Notes under the pieces: model-generated
What the model was told of the DNA's origin: nothing
Databases searched by the model: none
Seen by the model: only the letters and a program-made list of their open reading frames with translations
Program-made: the position numbers and the translations under genes
IMG/VR virus record: IMGVR_UViG_3300031687_001114
Coordinates: 1-64,000 of that record
Strand: one strand, 5' to 3'
DNA: 64,000 nucleotides
From: a virus
Shown: piece after piece, positions 17,415 to 26,792 of the stretch
How the letters are laid out: the number at the start of each line of letters is the position of its first letter
Position numbering within the stretch: the first letter of the stretch is position 1

Positions 17415-18706
17415 TATTTCTTTACCCTAGTGTTACCATAGTGAACAACTTCAACGCCCTCTATGTCTGGAGTTTTTCTCCACGGATCAACAACTATACT
17501 ACCTAGTGCAAAACTAAGTTCAGTGCCATTACCCGTTCTAACACTTAATGCTTCATCGCATGATGAAGGAGAGTGCTGTTCGTACCACCCTGGTACTGTA
17601 TCTAATTGTTCGCCGTATGTAACTTGTGGATTATGTGCTAGTAAATATACTGCTGGATTGTTTAATACATACTCCGGTGGCATGTCACCAGTTTGTTCGT
17701 CATAGTAATACAATGGATGCCCTTGGGCAAGAACATAGTGACCTACCAGCATACTACTAGAACCACTTTCATATGGCACTAATGGTTTGTATGCTTTACC
17801 TACAATAACTATAGGTATGTCATTTGCTAAGTCTAGCAATCTCTTTGCCATGTTCTCTGCCTGCTTTTCTCTCGAAAGCATTACAGCATCAAACAAGTCG
17901 TAGCCTAAGTCTAGTTCTTCTGCCATCCAACGTAGTGCGATATTATCTCTTGGGTGACAAGCACCACCATCGCCCATGCCTGGCTTCATGTACCCAGGTC
18001 CCATAATACGCCTTCCAGAATTTGCCAAAGCATCACACACAACTTCTGCGTTAATGTTGCCTGACGCTTCTGCTACGTCTTGTATCATGTTAACTAAACT
18101 AACTTTTGCTGATATAAATGTATTGTAAAATACTTTAATGCATTCACATTCATCCCATGTACCTATAACATACTTGGGATCGTTCTGCATTATTGTTTTA
18201 TAAAAGTCTACAAGTTCCTTTGCGTCACCTGTTTCATTTCCATCTTCTGTTCCAATCATTACCATTTCTGGATTAACCATATCCCACTTCACAGTACCCA
18301 TAGCAATTAAGTATGGGTTGTATATAAAGCGAGTGTTGGGTAATAGTGGTACAAGTTCTTTTCGAACTGTGCCGGGTAAGACTGTGCTTATAAGAACAAC
18401 CAGTTGTTCCTTTGTTGCGACAGCATTTACTTGAGAAAGAACTTTCTTTACTATTGTGTAATCAAAGTCTTTGTTTGGTAAATGGCTGGTAGGTGCTTTG
18501 CCGTCATACTGTGGATCATGCGGAGTAGGTGCGGCTACAAAGATAATATCTTTGCCAACTACAGCTTCTTCCATCGTGTTAACCATTGCAAAGTTTTCAG
18601 GCTTTACATCGTTAATATCGTATCCAACAGTATAATGAACTTCAGCGACCATTTCGGCGCAGGCTTGCCCTAGCTTGCCTACCCCAATAAATCCGATTGA
18701 GGCCAT
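17414..18706 (-). CDS. UDP-glucose/GDP-mannose-type 6-dehydrogenase
   Basis: Nucleotide-sugar dehydrogenases oxidise the C6 alcohol of a UDP- or GDP-linked hexose to the uronic acid with two NAD+. Visible landmarks are the Rossmann GxGxxG (GVGKLG, 8-13), the STVLPGT segment at 107-113, NTFISAK with the conserved Lys201, and the catalytic cysteine in GDGGACHPRDN (Cys250). The C-terminal UDP-binding domain follows (VGKAYKP). Length (430 residues) is normal. It begins a cassette with a late promoter about 40 bases upstream and an AGGAGATAG ribosome site. Which sugar nucleotide it uses cannot be read from sequence; the phosphomannomutase-like gene at 33120 makes GDP-mannose one option. Confidence 0.85.
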   Translation of the reverse strand: MASIGFIGVGKLGQACAEMVAEVHYTVGYDINDVKPENFAMVNTMEEAVVGKDIIFVAAPTPHDPQYDGKAPTSHLPNKDFDYTIVKKVLSQVNAVATKEQLVVLISTVLPGTVRKELVPLLPNTRFIYNPYLIAMGTVKWDMVNPEMVMIGTEDGNETGDAKELVDFYKTIMQNDPKYVIGTWDECECIKVFYNTFISAKVSLVNMIQDVAEASGNINAEVVCDALANSGRRIMGPGYMKPGMGDGGACHPRDNIALRWMAEELDLGYDLFDAVMLSREKQAENMAKRLLDLANDIPIVIVGKAYKPLVPYESGSSSMLVGHYVLAQGHPLYYYDEQTGDMPPEYVLNNPAVYLLAHNPQVTYGEQLDTVPGWYEQHSPSSCDEALSVRTGNGTELSFALGSIVVDPWRKTPDIEGVEVVHYGNTRVKK

Positions 18707-18747
18707 TATCTATCTCCTAATTTTATTGTGTGTATCGTATACTGTAC

Positions 18748-18755
18748 TATTTATG
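18748..18755 (-). promoter_or_regulatory. T4-type late promoter box CATAAATA
   Basis: CATAAATA on the minus strand lies in the 59-base gap before the sugar-dehydrogenase gene. A start about six bases downstream would give a 36-base leader containing the AGGAGATAG ribosome site. It is a conventional leadered late promoter and would serve the long coupled cassette that follows. Confidence 0.6.
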
Positions 18756-18765
18756 CAAATTTCTA

Positions 18766-20097
18766 TCAGCTATTATAGAATTCTTGCATTTGTTTATACC
18801 GGTCAGTATCTTCGACTACCCATAAATAAGGATCTGTGTTAACTAATTCAAGGAATCGTGCCTTGTTACGTTTTAATTTTGCTTGTACATCTACACTATG
18901 ATATAGCTGATGTGTTTGTTCTATTGGTATTTGGGCTAATGCAGTAATGTTTTCTTTTACCATTCTCATGCGTTCGCCTGGGTGAGCTGTACTATCATAT
19001 GTTTCATCAAAGAACTCAGGGAATGTTTCAAAGCCTAAATCTTTAAATGCTTGGAGACACCCTGCATACCCAACAGATAATAACGGTAACTCGTAGTAAG
19101 CACTTTTTAAACTCTTCTCAGATACCCAGCCTGATAATGGCATAGTCATTGCCTCGAGTTCCCATTGGTCTATTGAAGTTTCAAATATAGTTGTGTTATT
19201 GTTTGGAGGGAATATTGAAAACCCAAACCTGAACTCTTGTGCCCAGTGTGTTTCTGTTGCTATGTAAGTATAGCAATTGTCTACTACATCAGTGTGTATA
19301 ATATCTTGCCACTCACCAATAGTAGTCATATGATGGTCACCGTCTGCTAGAATACATAAGTCTAAATCATTTGGTCTAAGATAACTTAGATGTGTATGTG
19401 GCAGAAGTTCTTTGCGATATTTTATAAATTTTACTATCTCAGTCCTATGTTCTTTCTCATAGTTATTTAAACATACGAATATTTTTTCTCTTCTAACTTC
19501 ACCGCCAGGACTAACATACAGTTTTAGTTTTGCTTCAATGTGCCTGCCTACAATTCTATTAGGATACACAGAGTAGTATTGGACATCTGCCGCCGGGAAT
19601 AGTTTCTTATGTATTTTTACTTCAGTAGTATTACCTAACCAGAAGTGCAATCGGTCACCGTAAATTTTCTTTAATTGTCGCTTGATTACTTTAGTTCGGT
19701 CATGAAGTAATTCCGGCATATCTGCAGAACCCTGGGTTTCGAATACTCTGCTACTATACATATCCCAACCACTTGAAAACAATAAATGTATATTTTTATA
19801 TTCCTCTATTGTTTCAACAACTTTCATTAACAGCGGACCGTCGTCTAAGTACGAGTTTACACTTAATCCTAATTCTAGTATGTGTGTTATACCACCGTCA
19901 CGTTTAGCACTAGCTATAACATCGTAAATATTATCGTAATGCACTACCAAAGGAGCTTGTCCAGGCTGTGTGCTTATAAGGTCAGGCATGCTATTAGACC
20001 TGCATGGTATGCCGAGTGGTCTGTCATTAGCAAACGTATCGAATGCATCTTCAGGAGAGAAGAGACATCGTACTATGCATAGCAATTTATTACTCAT
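18766..20097 (-). CDS. glycosyltransferase-like protein, paralogue of the 20872-22113 product
   Basis: The product (443 residues) shares its central and C-terminal half with the gene at 20872-22113. Common elements are VCLNNYEKEHRTE versus LCLNNLEKKHRTF, SYL plus a charged turn, VSEKSLKSAYY versus VTEKSFKPVYF, and a G-A-G plus DLGF(E/K)-F plus arginine-rich tail. The EK-containing motif near the C-terminus resembles the donor-site motif of GT10 fucosyltransferase-like proteins, which many phages encode, but the likeness is weak, so the activity is unproven. The ATG at 20097 has a strong GGAGGA ribosome site and overlaps the upstream gene by 8 bases. Confidence 0.5.
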   Translation of the reverse strand: MSNKLLCIVRCLFSPEDAFDTFANDRPLGIPCRSNSMPDLISTQPGQAPLVVHYDNIYDVIASAKRDGGITHILELGLSVNSYLDDGPLLMKVVETIEEYKNIHLLFSSGWDMYSSRVFETQGSADMPELLHDRTKVIKRQLKKIYGDRLHFWLGNTTEVKIHKKLFPAADVQYYSVYPNRIVGRHIEAKLKLYVSPGGEVRREKIFVCLNNYEKEHRTEIVKFIKYRKELLPHTHLSYLRPNDLDLCILADGDHHMTTIGEWQDIIHTDVVDNCYTYIATETHWAQEFRFGFSIFPPNNNTTIFETSIDQWELEAMTMPLSGWVSEKSLKSAYYELPLLSVGYAGCLQAFKDLGFETFPEFFDETYDSTAHPGERMRMVKENITALAQIPIEQTHQLYHSVDVQAKLKRNKARFLELVNTDPYLWVVEDTDRYKQMQEFYNS

Positions 20098-20875
20098 AAT
20101 GGTTTCCTCCAAATGAGCTCATAGGATGCGGATAAGCCGCTCGATCCACTTCGCCCACACTAGTAAGTTTCATCTCTATAATCATTTTCCAAACATCTGC
20201 AATATCGGCAAACCTGTTTCTGTACCAAGCATAATCAGAACCAAGTAAATTCATATATGCCAGTGTAACTAGCCGCACTTCATCTGTGAGTGCTTGATTT
20301 ATTCTAAGCATTGAATATACAAACGTATCATTTGCTTCATATGGTATGGGTTTTTCTGTGGGAGTAGAATCGCCGGCAGTCTTATCACTAATGTCTAATA
20401 TATTATGCATCATGACTATTGAATTAGCAACTACCCTTTCATTATTGTCACCTTGCTCTGCAAAACAATTTAAAATTGATATGCACCATCTAGGTGTTAT
20501 GTTATAAATTATATCGTTCCAGTCCGTTGAAATTAGTTGTCGTAGTACATCAATGTCCCATTCCTCTCTCCTGAGGTCGAAATGTAATCCATTACTATTT
20601 CTGGACAAAATAATACATGCTTTAGTACGCACAATTGAGTTAGGGTGATTAATTGCTACATAACTTAATATTTCGATTCGAGTAGAATTCCAGTCTTTAA
20701 ATCTTGGATTGCTATAATAGTTATAAAAGTACTTAGGCAATACTAGTGAATTGCGTGAGGATCCATGCTCGGCGGTTTCATCATATGCGTCTTTGAACTG
20801 CGTGGCGATGCTAGTATGTAAAATTTCATCCCAATTGGTTAAGTCCGGCTTGTTAACATGATTCATGCCGGTCAT
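20090..20875 (-). CDS. unknown helical protein (261 aa)
   Basis: No family is recognised. The sequence is predicted mostly alpha-helical, with tryptophan-containing segments at intervals (for example FKDWNSTRIEILSYVAINHP and TDWNDIIYNITPRW). That spacing recalls HEAT-like helical repeats, although no repeat can be firmly aligned. There is no signal peptide or membrane segment. It is sandwiched between the two paralogous glycosyltransferase-like genes and overlaps both (ATGA upstream, 8 bases downstream), so it may scaffold or regulate them. Confidence 0.55.
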   Translation of the reverse strand: MTGMNHVNKPDLTNWDEILHTSIATQFKDAYDETAEHGSSRNSLVLPKYFYNYYSNPRFKDWNSTRIEILSYVAINHPNSIVRTKACIILSRNSNGLHFDLRREEWDIDVLRQLISTDWNDIIYNITPRWCISILNCFAEQGDNNERVVANSIVMMHNILDISDKTAGDSTPTEKPIPYEANDTFVYSMLRINQALTDEVRLVTLAYMNLLGSDYAWYRNRFADIADVWKMIIEMKLTSVGEVDRAAYPHPMSSFGGNHYE

Positions 20876-22113
20876 AAGCTAAATTCTGGTGTGTTGTTTA
20901 CTACTGTGTTGTATTTAGTTATTAATTCTTGCGTGGGGATAAAACAATGTGTTCCATATACTGCTAAGTTATGGTCTATAATGCTTTGACATTCGGTGCT
21001 ATTGTAATAAGAATGTATGTCTGCTATATCGATATCTGTTAATCGTTTTATTTCTACATACAGTTTCTTTAAACGTAATAACGGATCAGGTTCAGAATCA
21101 AACGAATAGTTTATGAAGTTATCAAACAATTTAAATCCTAAGTCTTGCATTAGTTTATTAGCACCCGCAATCCCTGATATTAAAAACAGTTGTCTAAAGT
21201 AAACTGGTTTAAAACTTTTTTCAGTAACATGTCCTTGCATCGATAGTCTCTCGCCATCTAGTTCTATTACTGATCTAACATCGTAGCCATGCATAGTTTC
21301 ATTCACAATATTAATGTAACTATCATTATAATAATTCTGAGGCAATGAATCTTGCCATATGGCTATGTCGGTTTGTGATAGCGTTATGTCTTGTTGTAAC
21401 TTAATGTCTTTACCTAAGTACGACACATAACTACTGTCTGGAGGCATTCGGTCTACAATAAATGTTCTGTGTTTCTTCTCTAAATTATTTAAACATAAAA
21501 AATGTTTTGTACGTTGATTCGAATGGTGTTCAATTTGTTCTCTATTAAACTGTTTTATTCTATTGAAGTAAACAGCCATGAACTTTGCATCTACATCAGG
21601 GCGTTTAGTTTTAATAGCATCTACAACATATTTGTTACACAGGTAAAAATTAAGTCTCTCATTATCAATGTCTTTTACACTATCCAATATATAATCTACA
21701 GCATTAAATCCTGCATGTTCATAGTGCCCCAGGTCCCATGTGTTTGAAAACATAAAGTTAACTTGTGGGAAAGGCTCGAATGTTTTTATTAGTTTATGTA
21801 ATGTATTAGCATCATCTTTAATAGCATGTATGTATATAGGAAATAGTAATAGTATAACAGGCGTACCATTAATTCTTCTTAACTGTTTTTTAATAGGCAA
21901 GTTTAAATCAATGGTTTCAGTACGATGGCCCACTGGTGTATAAGTAGGATATGTTCCATCTGCTCCTACATTTTGTGTATCATCATCATGGTTTGTGTGC
22001 CAATCTGCGTTAGCAAACTTTGGCCCGGGCGGCTGACTGTCGTTCCAAACATTAGAAAGCTTCGGCCCCATTTCGTAATTACCTAAATTTTTAAATTGTA
22101 GAAATACTATCAT
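20872..22113 (-). CDS. glycosyltransferase-like protein, paralogue of the 18766-20097 product
   Basis: The 413-residue product has the same modular order as the gene two positions downstream. A strand-rich N-terminal half contains VILLLFPIYIHAI; NLEKKHRTFIV, SYLGKDIKL, VNETMHG and GHVTEKSFKPVYF follow; a final part carries SGIAGANKLMQDLGFK and RLKKLY. The TEK-type motif plus the downstream glycine and DLGF elements resemble the sugar-nucleotide half of GT-B glycosyltransferases found in phage genomes. Activity, donor and acceptor are unknown. Two bases separate its ATG from the stop of the upstream radical SAM gene. Confidence 0.5.
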   Translation of the reverse strand: MIVFLQFKNLGNYEMGPKLSNVWNDSQPPGPKFANADWHTNHDDDTQNVGADGTYPTYTPVGHRTETIDLNLPIKKQLRRINGTPVILLLFPIYIHAIKDDANTLHKLIKTFEPFPQVNFMFSNTWDLGHYEHAGFNAVDYILDSVKDIDNERLNFYLCNKYVVDAIKTKRPDVDAKFMAVYFNRIKQFNREQIEHHSNQRTKHFLCLNNLEKKHRTFIVDRMPPDSSYVSYLGKDIKLQQDITLSQTDIAIWQDSLPQNYYNDSYINIVNETMHGYDVRSVIELDGERLSMQGHVTEKSFKPVYFRQLFLISGIAGANKLMQDLGFKLFDNFINYSFDSEPDPLLRLKKLYVEIKRLTDIDIADIHSYYNSTECQSIIDHNLAVYGTHCFIPTQELITKYNTVVNNTPEFSL

Positions 22114-22115
22114 TG

Positions 22116-23534
22116 CTATCTCGAGTTATGTTTCGGATCAGGGCGTGTGTACCAATTGTATAATTCCTCGTCTGCTTTATAAATTTCTTCTATTGTTAAT
22201 GCTTCGCCTTCAGCGCCATCGTTTCTAATAGTAGCAATAGTTTGTTGCCATTGTCTGCCATTAAAGAACTGATCCTCATGTGTATCTGGAAACTGTTCGG
22301 CGAACGTAGGAGTGTTTAGTATTGTTTCTAGTTGAGTTATTACTGTGCTTTGTTTCTCAGTTACAATAGGACGCAAATCATCTAACAAACTGTTTACTAT
22401 TCTATCTAGTATATGTCTGGGCCAACTCATAAATGTAAATACTACGTCAGGATGGAATGCAAACATATTCTTAGTTTCAATTTTAACATTAAGGTCTAGT
22501 GAGTACTGTACGAAGTCACGTAAGCCAAATAGTCCAGGACCTGTTAGTGTTAAGTCCATAAGCATTTTACTATCGCCACCAGGACATGCAACACCTTCTC
22601 TAAAGTTCTTATCCCACTCTTCCCATACTAAACCTGTGCGTATGAACTCGCCTATCTTTCCTATGCCGTCGATACTAGCACACATAGTCCAGTCCTTTGC
22701 TTGTGGCAACCAGTCGTACAAGTAGTGCTTACCAAAACGTACTCTACTTAGGTTACTGTTATAACGTAAGTGTACTTTGCGTAAGTTATCATCTTCGGAT
22801 AGTCTAGCCATGCTCTTCCAATGTATATCATACATAAGTGGCTCACCGCCAACCCAGTATATTTCTTCCACCGTGCCTGACTTAATTGCTTCCCAAAATT
22901 CTTCTTCTACTACTTCCTTTTGAAACTTTTGTATAATCTTTTTATTTTCTGGAACCATGAACGGTTGGCTCTCTGGAGTCCAGTGGTCGTTCTGTCTCTT
23001 CTCTGTTTCCCATGCTGAACTAAGTTGCTCACCGCACATACGACATTTGAAGTTACATAAGTTACTAACCCTGTAATCAAAACTAATAGGATTCATTGTA
23101 GTAAAGCCATCGTCGTCTGTACTATCGAAGCACTCGTCTATTTTATCTTCAAATAAGAAACCAGTAAACCATTGACGGTATGTACTTTGACTTAGTACAC
23201 TATCGTTGCACACATTACATTGTGGTATCTCTTCACCTGCCATTAACTTCTTACGGATGTCCATCATATATGGACTGTTCCAATGTTCTTTTAAACTAAT
23301 AGGCTTATAGTCATCGATGGTCCCGCTCTCTTTAAACTTGCCAGTACTTTCATCATTACTTGCATCGATGTATTGCTTTTGGAATTGGTGTTCTTCTCTA
23401 CTAGCACAACACATACGTCTCTCTGACTGCGGACTAATATAAGTATGTGTCCATGGAGCAGTACAGAAAACTTTGTTCTCTGAGTCTTCGACCATACTGC
23501 CATGAGCCCATTTAGGCTTAATTCTATTACTCAT
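22116..23534 (-). CDS. radical SAM protein with N-terminal SPASM/twitch-like region (6 of 8)
   Basis: The core cluster motif is CNFKCRMC at 160-167, with WVGGEPLMY on the SAM-binding strand. The auxiliary cysteines are CTAPW (Cys24), CC at 42-43 and CNVC at 106-109; the CC-to-CxxC spacing is longer than in paralogues because of an inserted charged loop. The usual acidic partner after CxxC is replaced by NDSVLSQS. Total length is 472 residues. It overlaps the 330-residue unknown protein by 8 bases, which in turn overlaps another radical SAM gene, so the three form a unit. Confidence 0.88.
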   Translation of the reverse strand: MSNRIKPKWAHGSMVEDSENKVFCTAPWTHTYISPQSERRMCCASREEHQFQKQYIDASNDESTGKFKESGTIDDYKPISLKEHWNSPYMMDIRKKLMAGEEIPQCNVCNDSVLSQSTYRQWFTGFLFEDKIDECFDSTDDDGFTTMNPISFDYRVSNLCNFKCRMCGEQLSSAWETEKRQNDHWTPESQPFMVPENKKIIQKFQKEVVEEEFWEAIKSGTVEEIYWVGGEPLMYDIHWKSMARLSEDDNLRKVHLRYNSNLSRVRFGKHYLYDWLPQAKDWTMCASIDGIGKIGEFIRTGLVWEEWDKNFREGVACPGGDSKMLMDLTLTGPGLFGLRDFVQYSLDLNVKIETKNMFAFHPDVVFTFMSWPRHILDRIVNSLLDDLRPIVTEKQSTVITQLETILNTPTFAEQFPDTHEDQFFNGRQWQQTIATIRNDGAEGEALTIEEIYKADEELYNWYTRPDPKHNSR

Positions 23535-24519
23535 CGTCTTCCCATACAGCGATATCGCTAATGTAAGGACATGCTTCTAATTTGGTTATAATACTTTCGA
23601 ACGTTTCATTTTGTAACGCTCCTAGTTTAGCTCTGCCTATGGCATGTTTAGGCTCTGTGTGGTCAATGCCATATTTAGAAACTTCGTTGGCTTCACACCA
23701 TTGATGCAATCTTCTATTTAAATGTGTTTCAACCTCAGCATCAAATACTTGAAACGAGGCTTGATTCAAACCAATACATGCACTACCGGATATTAATGTT
23801 TGAGGTTTAACCTCTTTACGTTTTATTAATTCTAAATCTTTTGATGCATAAGCATGACCTAAATCTTTGCCTACGGTAAAGAAGTCTAAAAACAAATCAC
23901 CTGTATAGTATTGACTTTGGAATTGTGCGTAGTCGTCATCTGTTAATTCTATATATTCTGCTTCTGCATTAGGACTAAAATGTCTTGCTACTATAAAGTA
24001 TTGCTTCTCATCTAATTCTTCTACTGCAAAGAAACGAGATATGTTTGCTTCTATTTCGTGTACCGTTTTATTTAAACGTTCCAATATCTCTACTTCCGGA
24101 TGAGATTCTTCTGTATAAACAAAGCCTGAAACTTCTGTTAACTCTACTAATTGTTTTTCAAAAATAAAATGTACTTCGTTTAATTTGTCGTGCATTTCTT
24201 TTGTAGTATCTGTTATAGATAACTTTAGATCCGGATCGGCTCCTTGCGAATCTATATCAGTATTTAAACTATTAATTAGTAGTTGCATGTTTACACTTTG
24301 ATTAGCGTCATACAAATTCCAATGTAGCCATCTATATTCATCAGCTATTGCTGTTTTTGTAATGTTATAAAACTGATTACCAATATGCGTGTCTGCTAGT
24401 TTCCAAACAAGTTCTTGGTTGCCACCTTTAAAACTACTCTTGCCTATTACATTAGTGCCACCACTATCCATTACACCTACGGGTGTTGGACTTAAACTCA
24501 GTTTGTAGTACTTACTCAC
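23527..24519 (-). CDS. unknown protein between two radical SAM genes (330 aa)
   Basis: No family is recognised. The GTG start overlaps the radical SAM stop upstream as GTGA, and its end overlaps the next radical SAM start by 8 bases. Such strict coupling suggests a partner or substrate. The N-terminal part is glycine- and serine-containing (VMDSGGTNVIGKSSFKGG), followed by acidic helical stretches and a C-terminal motif DHTEPKHAIGRAKLG. There is no signal peptide, membrane segment or cysteine cluster. It could be a docking protein for the radical SAM pair, but this rests only on gene order. Confidence 0.6.
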   Translation of the reverse strand: MSKYYKLSLSPTPVGVMDSGGTNVIGKSSFKGGNQELVWKLADTHIGNQFYNITKTAIADEYRWLHWNLYDANQSVNMQLLINSLNTDIDSQGADPDLKLSITDTTKEMHDKLNEVHFIFEKQLVELTEVSGFVYTEESHPEVEILERLNKTVHEIEANISRFFAVEELDEKQYFIVARHFSPNAEAEYIELTDDDYAQFQSQYYTGDLFLDFFTVGKDLGHAYASKDLELIKRKEVKPQTLISGSACIGLNQASFQVFDAEVETHLNRRLHQWCEANEVSKYGIDHTEPKHAIGRAKLGALQNETFESIITKLEACPYISDIAVWEDDE

Positions 24520-26192
24520 TCGTCTACTGCTCCGCCAAGTCCATCAGTGTCTGTGTCCCAACCAATGCTACTACCAGCACGTTTTTTAATATTAGGATTA
24601 ACTCCTTCTATTTCATTTTCGTATTTGGTATCATCATAGTCATCGTCGCTCTCACCTGTTTGGCGCCCACGTACTTTCATTTCTACAACTTTAACTTCGC
24701 CGTCCTCTGTAACAATACGTTTGGCATACAATGTATTAGTTACACCTACACTATCTGGTGCTTGTATGTCGTGGTCATCGCTAATGTCTAATACATCAAT
24801 GCTGTCGTACCAGTCTACTAGCCTAGGGAATGTTGTTCTAAAATTATGTCCACGTCTCGAATCGTACTGCTCGTAAAACACTTTGAAGTCATGGTCTAAC
24901 AAGTATTGCTCTGCTGTATTCCTGTGTGGAGTTTTAACAACATCTAAATATTCTATTAGTCTGCTTATTTGATCTTGTTCCCATGCTTGGAGTAATTCTA
25001 CGCCATGCATATCTCTCTCGCCTTTATTTCGAGTATCATCTAACCACTCGCTAAGTTCATCATGATACATTTTACGCAAGTCATCTGGCAATGTTAATGG
25101 ACTTTGGAAACTAGGGAAACGTAATATGTTTACACTAATACCCGGAACGTGATGTCCGTATTTTCTCTTCATAGACAATGTCCAATCTAAGAATTGACAA
25201 ATAGTATCTAAGCATAATGCATTGACAGTCATCATCATGTGTACGCCTTCGTATCTTGCCTCTGTGGCAAAACGTTCAAACTGTGCTGTCCATATTTCCC
25301 AATCTAATCCGTCTCTGATATATTCTGCTTGGGCACCAAAGGCTTCACAACTTGTATACACATGGAAGTGGTCAATGTGTTGTGTAGCATCAATAAACTT
25401 GTTTAGTAACCCAGGCTTAGCCATTAAGTTACTGTTAATAGCCAAACGCATCTTCTTAGCATTGGGCTCGTCTGTTTCTTTAAACCAATCGAACAGTTTG
25501 TAGATACTAGGAGTCATTAATGGCTCACCGCCAGTAACACGAATCTCTTCTAGCTCTTTACTTAGCTCGGGCCACCATCTCCAAAATGCATCTACATAAG
25601 GATTGGCTGTACCGGCATCGTACGGTTCGGCATACGGAGCATCATCGATAAAGTGACCTCTTGCATCTGACTTAATACCTTGATACCCACCATTGGTTCT
25701 AATATCTTTAACCCATGTACTACTAAACGCAGGATTGCAATAACTACATGCTAACTGGCATGTTCTATCAAATGCAACCTCACAGGTTTTTAAATTAACA
25801 TCAGCGTTAGGATCTAACGTTGCAATGTGTTGTAAGTCTCTATCTTCATATATAACTGTTTTATATACTCTGTCGGACACAGCTTCATTGCCGTCCGAGT
25901 CTTGCCCCATGTCTTCAATCTTCCAACAGTACTCACACTCTTTGGGCCGTGTGCCTTCCTGCATCATTTGACGCATCTTCTTTTTGTGTCTGCTGTTGTG
26001 AATAGCACTAGGGTTTTCTTTAATGTCTTCTAAATCTATTTGGTGTGCTGGGGGATGATGACAACTAGTTGTTCCACCATGGCCCAACCATATAGTAGCA
26101 TTGTACCATTTGGCGCCGCAAAAGGAATCTGATACTGGATCTATCATCCTTGCTTTAAATTCTCTGTGAGTCTCGTCTACCTTCCTAACCAT
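24516..26192 (-). CDS. large radical SAM protein, subfamily with SC-x-HPP motif (7 of 8)
   Basis: The core cluster motif is CQLACSYC at 145-152 and the SAM-binding strand has VTGGEPLMT. The N-terminal cysteine region differs from the six CC-type paralogues: CGAKW (Cys25), SCHHPP around Cys44, and CEYC at 86-89 followed by WKIEDMG. It closely matches the gene at 28332-29966, so the two form a separate subfamily. At 558 residues it is the largest, with a long acidic C-terminal tail. It overlaps the short-chain dehydrogenase gene by 8 bases and lies just downstream of MetK. Confidence 0.88.
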   Translation of the reverse strand: MVRKVDETHREFKARMIDPVSDSFCGAKWYNATIWLGHGGTTSCHHPPAHQIDLEDIKENPSAIHNSRHKKKMRQMMQEGTRPKECEYCWKIEDMGQDSDGNEAVSDRVYKTVIYEDRDLQHIATLDPNADVNLKTCEVAFDRTCQLACSYCNPAFSSTWVKDIRTNGGYQGIKSDARGHFIDDAPYAEPYDAGTANPYVDAFWRWWPELSKELEEIRVTGGEPLMTPSIYKLFDWFKETDEPNAKKMRLAINSNLMAKPGLLNKFIDATQHIDHFHVYTSCEAFGAQAEYIRDGLDWEIWTAQFERFATEARYEGVHMMMTVNALCLDTICQFLDWTLSMKRKYGHHVPGISVNILRFPSFQSPLTLPDDLRKMYHDELSEWLDDTRNKGERDMHGVELLQAWEQDQISRLIEYLDVVKTPHRNTAEQYLLDHDFKVFYEQYDSRRGHNFRTTFPRLVDWYDSIDVLDISDDHDIQAPDSVGVTNTLYAKRIVTEDGEVKVVEMKVRGRQTGESDDDYDDTKYENEIEGVNPNIKKRAGSSIGWDTDTDGLGGAVDE

Positions 26193-26787
26193 TATAATTT
26201 CCTACGTCGAAGCTCAAGCTTCTTACCTGTACCTGATTATTTAGTCCTATTATCCATTCTAACATCTCCGCTACACTATCAGCAGTCATCATATAATCTT
26301 CTGCAAAATCTTTAAGCCATGCTGTGCTATCAGTGTCAACCATGCCTGGCTTAATGTTCGTTACTCTGCACTTACCTTTCTGGAACTGATTACTTAGTTG
26401 TAAACTTGCCCAGTCGAGTCTTGCTTTGTCACTAACATACGGAGTCCAGTCTTTGTTGTAACCCATCTGTGCAAAGTTATGTATACTGTCGCTACTTGTT
26501 GCACCCATATTAATTATTTGCCTAGGCTTGTTTTCCCATGCTTCATAGAACAGGTATAGTAGTCTGACTTGGCTACCGGGTGCGTATGCGTTGTTAACGA
26601 ATATATCAGCTTTCCATTCTAATGCTTCTTTAACAATACGTTTGCAAGTACTCTCTTTCATAATATTGTAGCCATTGCTTTTACTAAAGCCCATGACTTC
26701 AATACCCTGAGCTTCTAGCCTTTCAACTAGATACTTTCCGATGCCCCTTGTGTGTCCTGTTATTGCAACTCTTTTTGTGTGTGCCAT
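26185..26787 (-). CDS. short-chain dehydrogenase/reductase (SDR)
   Basis: Classical SDR landmarks are visible in 200 residues: the nucleotide-binding TGHTRGIG (10-17), NNAY in place of NNAG (65-68), a serine-containing stretch GATSSDS near 96-101, and the catalytic Y-x-x-x-K as YVSDK (117-121). SDRs are NAD(P)-dependent oxidoreductases; the substrate is unknown. It is shorter than typical (about 250) and lacks much of the C-terminal substrate loop. No ribosome site is obvious; a GGTAAATA box ends five bases before the ATG, so the message may be leaderless. Confidence 0.8.
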   Translation of the reverse strand: MAHTKRVAITGHTRGIGKYLVERLEAQGIEVMGFSKSNGYNIMKESTCKRIVKEALEWKADIFVNNAYAPGSQVRLLYLFYEAWENKPRQIINMGATSSDSIHNFAQMGYNKDWTPYVSDKARLDWASLQLSNQFQKGKCRVTNIKPGMVDTDSTAWLKDFAEDYMMTADSVAEMLEWIIGLNNQVQVRSLSFDVGNYNG

Positions 26788-26792
26788 ACTAC

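Noticed and set aside
22345-22725. Plus-strand frame of 126 codons opposite a radical SAM gene
   Set aside because: Antisense shadow with no ribosome site or recognisable protein pattern.
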